NCBI RefSeq assembly: GCF_036370855.1
Contig: NC_088112.1
Location: 12,888,469 to 12,952,468 of the forward strand
Reading direction: 5' to 3'
Origin: Dromaius novaehollandiae
Taxonomy: Eukaryota; Chordata; Aves; Casuariiformes; Dromaiidae
Length of the DNA: 64,000 nt
In this document: positions 58,396-64,000 of the stretch, piece after piece
Layout: every line of letters starts with the position of its first letter
Position numbering within the stretch: position 1 is the stretch's first letter
The notes under the pieces: generated by a model
The model's input: only the letters and a program-made list of their open reading frames with translations
Told to the model about the DNA's origin: nothing
Databases searched by the model: none
Made by a program: the position numbers and the translations under genes

Positions 58396-61300
58396 AGTAT
58401 TAGTGCGTCAGCTACGCTAGCTACAGCTGAGAATGCCCTTTAAGCTCATCAGGATTGCCTTTCCTGTGGTTAGTCTCAGTCTCCTACAGCACAGTGAAGT
58501 GCTATTGCTGTTACTGCACACAGCTAACCTTGTTCACTGTGGTTTGACTACAAGGCTAAAACATTAAACACTGCTTCAGAAGTCTATTTCTATTTTTTCA
58601 CAACTGCTTGACTGCAGAGGGCGAAACTGTTGTCCGCAACACTGAGCACTCTTTTCCTAGCTGCTAGCTCTGTCCAGCTGTGATTGCTACTAACGCCTTG
58701 TAGTAGCATACGTAATAGTTATGACAAGAAATGAAGCAGGACATTAGTGCAAACTTCTGCAGGACAGAGAGTACTATTGGTAATCCACTGCCCCATATCA
58801 CTCCCCAATCCCTTTTTTGCTACAGTACACAGAATTTGGAGGAGAAATCCCACAGGATATTTAACATACTGTGGTAAATGAAGAGAACTTGGAGAAATAA
58901 TGCATCTCTAGAAAAATATTATTCAAGTATTTAATCATAAATTTCTGGTTCTAATGCTTACAAGTAACTTGGAGTACTTTAAGCAAATGTTGTTCTCTTT
59001 GTGGGCTGCAATTTGGTAATGTTAGAAAGTTGCCTAAACAGAGTTGCAGTCTATCATCATTTGACAGTGTCTATTCTGTATGCATCTAAGCTTTTACAGT
59101 ATAAAGTAAAACACAGAATACAGACATCACTTTAAAAGCCATGCTGTCCCAGGTTCTAGGTTTGCTTTGACAAAACATTGTTGAAATGCATTTATTTTGA
59201 GAATTAGTGTTCCATGGCCGCTCTCCCTGTCCGTGGATTATGTGACTCTTCTTGAGGTTGACATCAGTTTTTTTTTTTTAATTTTATTTTTAGGGCTAGG
59301 ACTGTGGCTGTGATGTTAGATCTATGTCCAATGAATGTCCTTGCTGAAGCAAATGATCCACCTTTCACCCTTTTGTACAAACTAAATTAAGCTATAATTA
59401 ATTATTTTTATCAAAAACAGAAACAGCAGAAATGCTTTCAAAAACTAGAATCAGAATGAAGAGTTATCTTGGACTGACTACCTTACATAAGAGCAGTCAA
59501 ACTGCCAGTTTCTTTAAGTGAAAAGGAAGAAAAATGGGATAAAACTAGCAAAGAACCAGAAGAACACTGGCAACATAGCCGTCAGAGAGAGCAGAGTGAG
59601 AGAGACAGATTTTTGTATGCAGTGTCTGGAAGCATATTTATGATTAAGAAAATCCTTTCTCTTTGTTTCTCTTGTTCTTGGGAAAACAGGACACTGTAGA
59701 CAGTTGCTATGGGCATAATTCCGATATAACGATGGTATCCTGAAACTGCTCAACACGAACAGAAAACGTAGGGCAACGTGGCTCTCACAGGCCAACAACT
59801 CACCAAAGCCATGCTAGGCACGTGGCGCAGGCCAAAGACCTCCTCCTGCTGGTTCAGCATGTGAAAAACATTTACCTGCACAAGCACACTTCCAGCACAA
59901 GTTCCTCCTGCTAGTTATCCTGCAGTAAGTTACAGTGCATGGATCCAAACGGATTCCTCCTTTACATCTGTCACGTCTGAGCTTTGAAATAAAGAAGTGC
60001 AATATCAGAATCAGGAATACCTTGTCCCAGATCTCTGCCCGCCAATATACTCACTTAACCCAGGCTGTTTTATTCATTCGAGAATCTGGACCAGTTTAGG
60101 TGTCATCTGCAGGCTGTATCCCCAGAGAGCCATCCTGGCAAACAATTTACTGTGCATAGTAAGTACTGCTACAAGGCAATAGCCATATCATTAAATGATT
60201 TTTTTTTCCCCCTGAATGAACAGAACTACAAACTTTCTGCTTTTGTCCACTGATGACACAATTGGCTTCTTTCCACTGAGAAATTTATGAAACTTCTCAA
60301 CAAATAACCATAGTCCTTTTTATTCTTATGTTTGTTCAAATGGTGTTATAGAACCATTTTTGCCTTTAAAAAAAAAAAAGAAAATTGATGTTACTTACCT
60401 GTTCAGTTTTCTTGGGAGACCAGCTCACAAACACATATGGCTGGCTTACAAAGATGTAGCAGCATACTCTCAACAGTGAAATTGTTTCTTCTGAAAGTCA
60501 TTAACAGTCAGAATTGCAAGTCAATAGTACCAGAGAACTAAAGAGTATAAAAGCACTCAGGCAGTGTACTTTAGAAGTGATGCATTTTTGATACAAACTT
60601 CAACTATTTACGCTTCCAACAAAATTTTGCTTAACACCTGACATTAATTTTTTCTTATTGAATTTCATAAGGAGTATACAATTGAATACATATTTCATAC
60701 AATCATGCATTAACACTTCTAAGATAGAATCCTTCAAACATTTTCATCATGTCCAATAAAAATGGGAACTTGGTCAGATAAGGAAAGATACCATCAGCAG
60801 CTGGTTAATTAGCACATTAGAGAAGACATTTGTAACCTCACTTTGTAGTCAATGGGTCATATCATCCTACTGAATTTGAAGGGCCTATTTCCCTATGACA
60901 ACAAGCATGCATTCACTGCCTTCATTGCAGATACAGTCTGTTTTTCCCCAAAGTAAACTCATAACAGAAAAGGGAAAAACTATCATTGCTTTGATCCGAC
61001 AAAGAAGGGGAAAGTTACTGTTTTGGCTGAAAAAAAGCCCTAGAACCAACAGATGATGTTTCCCCTAACTTTATAAGTATTTGCTTCAAAGACAGTCAAA
61101 AAAATTATTTACAAAAATCTAGCATAAAAAACAAATTACTAATGAAACTTTTTGGAAAGTGAAAGTAGTCTTAGGTACCTTTTTTTTTTTTTTAAAGGGA
61201 CATGACCTCCATTTATCTCAAAATTTGTTTCACAGAAGTTAATTGTAATCATTAGTTGCTGCTAGGACCCAGCTTGCAGAGTACTTTTAAAACTATGGTA

Positions 61301-62771
61301 CCCAGACCTATGACTGTATTAAAAGCATAAAAACGAGACTGTATTAAAAGCATAAAAACGACACAAGACCAGCAGAAAACTAGGACAGTTCTTTCTGAAT
61401 GGCAAAGTGAGAAAGTAGAGTTCCACGTTACATGACCACTCTTAGCCAGCAGAGACTAAATCTCTGTCTTCGCATCTTCCACTTAAAAAGCATTTGCAAA
61501 GTAGCTATCCAATTAATTCTACTCACTCACAACTGTTTTCTGCTTACATATAAACTATATAGTTTAAATCTAGCAGAGGGTGAAGGAAGGAAACAGTGAT
61601 GGTTGAAGATGAGACAGAAGTGTTAACTTGTGAACTTATTTCTACATTTCCCACAAACGCCTGCTTCCACTTCTTTACTACTATTTAAGATGTCATATGC
61701 ACTTAATAGAGGAGATTATCCTTTAGCTGCTAACCAGGGCTGACTCTTCCCATGAGTCATACACACACACTTGCTCCAGCTCATTTCAGCTGCATCTGCA
61801 GTGAGCTCAGTTCACATCACCCAATAGCTAAGTGCTTTTGCCTGTCTATTTAGATAAATACACGTTTCTGAAAATACATCTGAATTATAAGACAGAGACA
61901 TAGCTTGCAAAATCACGGTGAAAAACAGTTTGTGCAAGTTCCCCAACCCACAAAGTTTGTCATTTTTTTTAGCTGCTGTACCTAGAGTTTGGAAAACATA
62001 TGTACTACAGTGTTGCACAGCAAAGAGACAGAATTAAGATTAGCCTGCCTCTCCTGTCAGGGACAGGAGGCCACTTCTTCATTCCAAACTACAAAGATAT
62101 ACATAGGTATTTTTGTAATCTCACAGTCAGTTATGACTTACATCTAAGAAAATGAAAATCCAATTAATTTTAACCCATTTCATTCCCCAAATTCCTGACA
62201 GTCTTAGTCTTTCTCAGTCACTCTCTCAGTGAGTGTGGCACAGTAATTTTAAGTTCTTCTTGTACAATTATATTTTTACAAAGTTAAAGAAAACGATTTT
62301 GCAGACTTGACACTAATTTTACTCTTAATATTGCAACATGTATTTCAGAAAAGACCCACTGAAAGTGTAAGCAACTAAAGCTCATATGAAATGGAAAAAC
62401 CATCAACTTCAATTCCTCTCTGTCAGATCCCTTAATTGCTTCCACTTTACATAGAAAGTAACAAAGGGAATATATCCCAAAAAGCAGATGACAAATTAGA
62501 TGAAAGTGCACCAAAAAAAGGCTAACTTTAATCAGTTGCTTCCACTCCACATGATGCATTTAACAAGTATACATTTTTGTTCTTATGAATAAACACAGAT
62601 TACATAAAATATTAAAAATTTCCATCTGCCTAGTCATTCACAACCCTTCCCATCACGTGTAAAATAAATGCTTTGTTTGTTTGTACAATAGCATATTAAA
62701 GTGTAACATATATCCTTAGAATTCATTCTGTCCCTCACCATGGTGAGCTAATGAAAAAAGAAGTGTTTTCT
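58396..62771. other. Intergenic DNA and MED7 3' region
   Basis: No firmly supported gene. It should contain the MED7 3' UTR on its right side; an ATTAAA on the minus strand near 62527 is a weak poly(A) candidate. A 106-nt exon-like segment (59876-59981, minus) and a strong lone donor (60399, minus) are described as findings. A short 25-bp tandem duplication lies at 61312-61361. Confidence 0.5.
61312..61361. repeat. Perfect 25-bp tandem duplication
   Basis: The unit beginning GACTGTATTAAAAGC and ending AAAACGA occurs twice with no gap and no mismatch, which suggests a recent slippage event. Confidence 0.95.
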
Positions 62772-63464
62772 TCATGTCATTTCATCAATAATGCTACACA
62801 TAGCTGCATCTTTGTCTAAAACCTGATCTCTCTTGCAGCCAGAACGTTCCCTCTGTTTTTCACTCTGTCCAATACAGCTGTTGCCATCATCAGTATCCAT
62901 GGGTTCTGCTTTCACTCCCAACCCTCCCTCTGAGTGAGGCAGATCATCAGGCAAGGAGGCCAGGCAGTTCTGAATCATCTCTACAACTCGCTCTAAATGC
63001 TTCTGAAATCGCTCTGCTGTTTCCAAACGCTGACGTTTCTGCACCTCCATCATGACCCTCAGTGTCTCCCTCGCTTGGTGAGGGCGATACTCATTTATAA
63101 GATGATGGACATGAACAAAAAGCAATTTTAAGTCTTCCAGTTTCTCTTCTCGCTTTATGCTCCCTGGACTCCTTATCAAGATATCCAAGAGGTCCAAGAA
63201 GTTTACCAGGATAGACATATTAAGTTTCCTTAACTCCTTCTTGTGATCAAACTGCATAGGATGTAATCGCTCAATACCTTGGCTTTCCAAGGGTCGAATA
63301 ATTAGGTCATCACACTGAAACTGATTACCAAACATCATGTAACTGTCTTTCACAGGCGGAGGCGGCTTTGGAGCCAGACCTTTACGGATGTTTTCATCTG
63401 TATATTCTTTTATATATTGCATTGGTGGTGGAGGAAGAGCACTCACTTGCTGAGGTTCACCCAT
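62772..63464 (-). CDS. MED7: Mediator complex subunit 7
   Basis: Intact single-exon CDS of 230 residues plus TGA, a subunit of the middle module of Mediator, which links transcription factors to RNA polymerase II in the nucleus. It begins [20 protein letters not shown] and keeps the family's core: [55 protein letters not shown]-type helices ([14 protein letters not shown]) and the coiled coil around [15 protein letters not shown]. The C-terminus is acidic with KAEPMDTDD and ends IIDEMT. Length is close to the usual ~233 residues. The ATG at 63462-63464 is chosen because family members start MGEPQQ; the frame is open upstream only as 5' UTR and begins at an acceptor TTTCCTAG at 63483. Its position beyond the TIM genes on the same strand matches tetrapod synteny. 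Confidence 0.97.
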   Translation of the reverse strand: MGEPQQVSALPPPPMQYIKEYTDENIRKGLAPKPPPPVKDSYMMFGNQFQCDDLIIRPLESQGIERLHPMQFDHKKELRKLNMSILVNFLDLLDILIRSPGSIKREEKLEDLKLLFVHVHHLINEYRPHQARETLRVMMEVQKRQRLETAERFQKHLERVVEMIQNCLASLPDDLPHSEGGLGVKAEPMDTDDGNSCIGQSEKQRERSGCKRDQVLDKDAAMCSIIDEMT

Positions 63465-63481
63465 TTTGCCAGAGGAAAACA

Positions 63482-63970
63482 CCTAGGAAACGCCCCAAAA
63501 AACACACATTTATCAGCTTGCACGACACCCGTGTAACACAGACAGAAACACTGTAAAAGAGACAGCTGCGAGAGGAGCACCGGAGCAAGAGCCCCCTCGG
63601 CGACCGAAGGCTGGCAGCTCCCGACACCGCCCGTTAGCTTGCCCACCCAGCACGCCCCCAGCGCGATCAGCGCCGCTGGAAGCGCCCGAAGGGCTCTCGA
63701 GCCAGCCGAGGCCGGGGGCAGCGGCAGCCCCTTCCCCACCGAGGCCAGAGACACCGGGGGGGGGGGGGGGAAAGGGCGCCAACGAGGCCCCGGCGGAGCG
63801 AGTCCCTGCCCGGGGCCGGCCGCGCGGGGGCAAGGAGTCCCGGGGAGCAGGGGGAGACGCGCTGCGCCGCGCTACGGCGGCCGGGCCGGGCCAGGCAGAA
63901 CAGGGCAGGACCCGACCGACAACCGCCGGGGGCGGGCAGCGCCCGGAGCAGCCACCCACGCTCACCTCAC
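63482..63970 (-). other. Intron 1 of MED7 in the 5' UTR
   Basis: On the minus strand a donor at about 63964-63970 (AGTG|GTGAGG or TGAG|GTGAGC) and an acceptor CGTTTCCTAG at 63483 bound an intron of about 480 nt, separating a noncoding first exon at the window edge from the coding exon. A 5' UTR intron is usual for MED7. Confidence 0.6.
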
Positions 63971-64000
63971 CACTGCCGCACACCCCGCCGCTCCCCTCAG
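63560..64000 (-). promoter_or_regulatory. CpG island at the MED7 promoter
   Basis: The last 440 bases are strongly GC-rich and dense in CG dinucleotides, in sharp contrast with the AT-rich rest of the window. This is typical of a housekeeping promoter and first exon. It likely continues beyond the right edge. The open frames within it come from GC-rich composition and are not genes. Confidence 0.85.
63756..63770. repeat. G15 homopolymer in the CpG island
   Basis: Fifteen G in a row inside intron 1 of MED7, followed by AAAGGG. The length is likely variable or uncertain, and it can form a quadruplex. Confidence 0.9.

Noticed and set aside
63465-63482. MED7 start six codons further upstream
   Set aside because: The upstream codon is GTG right at the splice acceptor and the family starts MGEPQQ, so the ATG at 63464 is used.
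63513-63983. 156-codon frame opposite and within the MED7 promoter
   Set aside because: Open only because of the GC-rich CpG island; rich in Pro, Ala, Gly and Arg, with no domain.
1-64000. tRNA, rRNA, CRISPR, operon or bacterial-type systems
   Set aside because: No cloverleaf promoter boxes, rRNA cores or spaced repeats were seen, and the window is vertebrate chromosomal DNA.

Overview
The window is vertebrate genomic DNA and almost certainly from a bird. It has intron-split genes with consensus splice sites, a CpG-island promoter, two CR1-type LINE fragments, a decayed endogenous retrovirus, and an immune locus in the order known from tetrapods (TIM receptor genes followed by MED7, all on the same strand). 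The species cannot be named from the sequence.

Layout. 1-10,464 is gene-free apart from a long pyrimidine tract and homopolymers. 10,465-29,678 has no complete gene; it holds one CR1 fragment and weak candidate 3' exons for the TIM gene to its right. 29,679-42,522 (minus strand) is TIM gene B. It has a signal peptide exon, a 345-nt IgV exon with a canonical WFND loop, a long Thr/Pro-rich mucin stalk over three exons, a short juxtamembrane exon and a transmembrane exon. Its cytoplasmic exons could not be placed with confidence. Its introns carry a second CR1 fragment, a nearly identical 231-bp duplicated block, and an exon-like segment thrown out of frame by a run of seven C. 43,163-46,603 (minus strand) is a deleted, frameshifted provirus with pol and env remnants and an LTR. 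The LTR lies about 0.55 kb upstream of the gene B TATA box and points towards gene B.

50,802-58,298 (minus strand) is TIM gene A. I could reconstruct it fully as eight coding exons, 840 nt, 279 residues, with every intron phase consistent and a tail ending in a Tyr motif (ENIY). 62,772-63,464 (minus strand) is the intact single coding exon of MED7. Its 5' noncoding exon and CpG-island promoter run to the right edge.

How the genes relate. Genes A and B are tandem paralogues: same signal-peptide style, same 49-nt first coding exon, same 345-nt IgV exon, phase 1-1 mucin exons. TIM proteins are cell-surface receptors that bind phosphatidylserine through an ion-dependent pocket and help clear dying cells or tune immune cells. 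MED7 is an unrelated housekeeping Mediator subunit that anchors the synteny. I assign B to TIMD4 (long stalk, WFND, distal position) and A to HAVCR1, noting that A also has HAVCR2-like traits (LFND loop, next to MED7). Exon limits come from reading splice consensus and phase by eye, not from transcripts.
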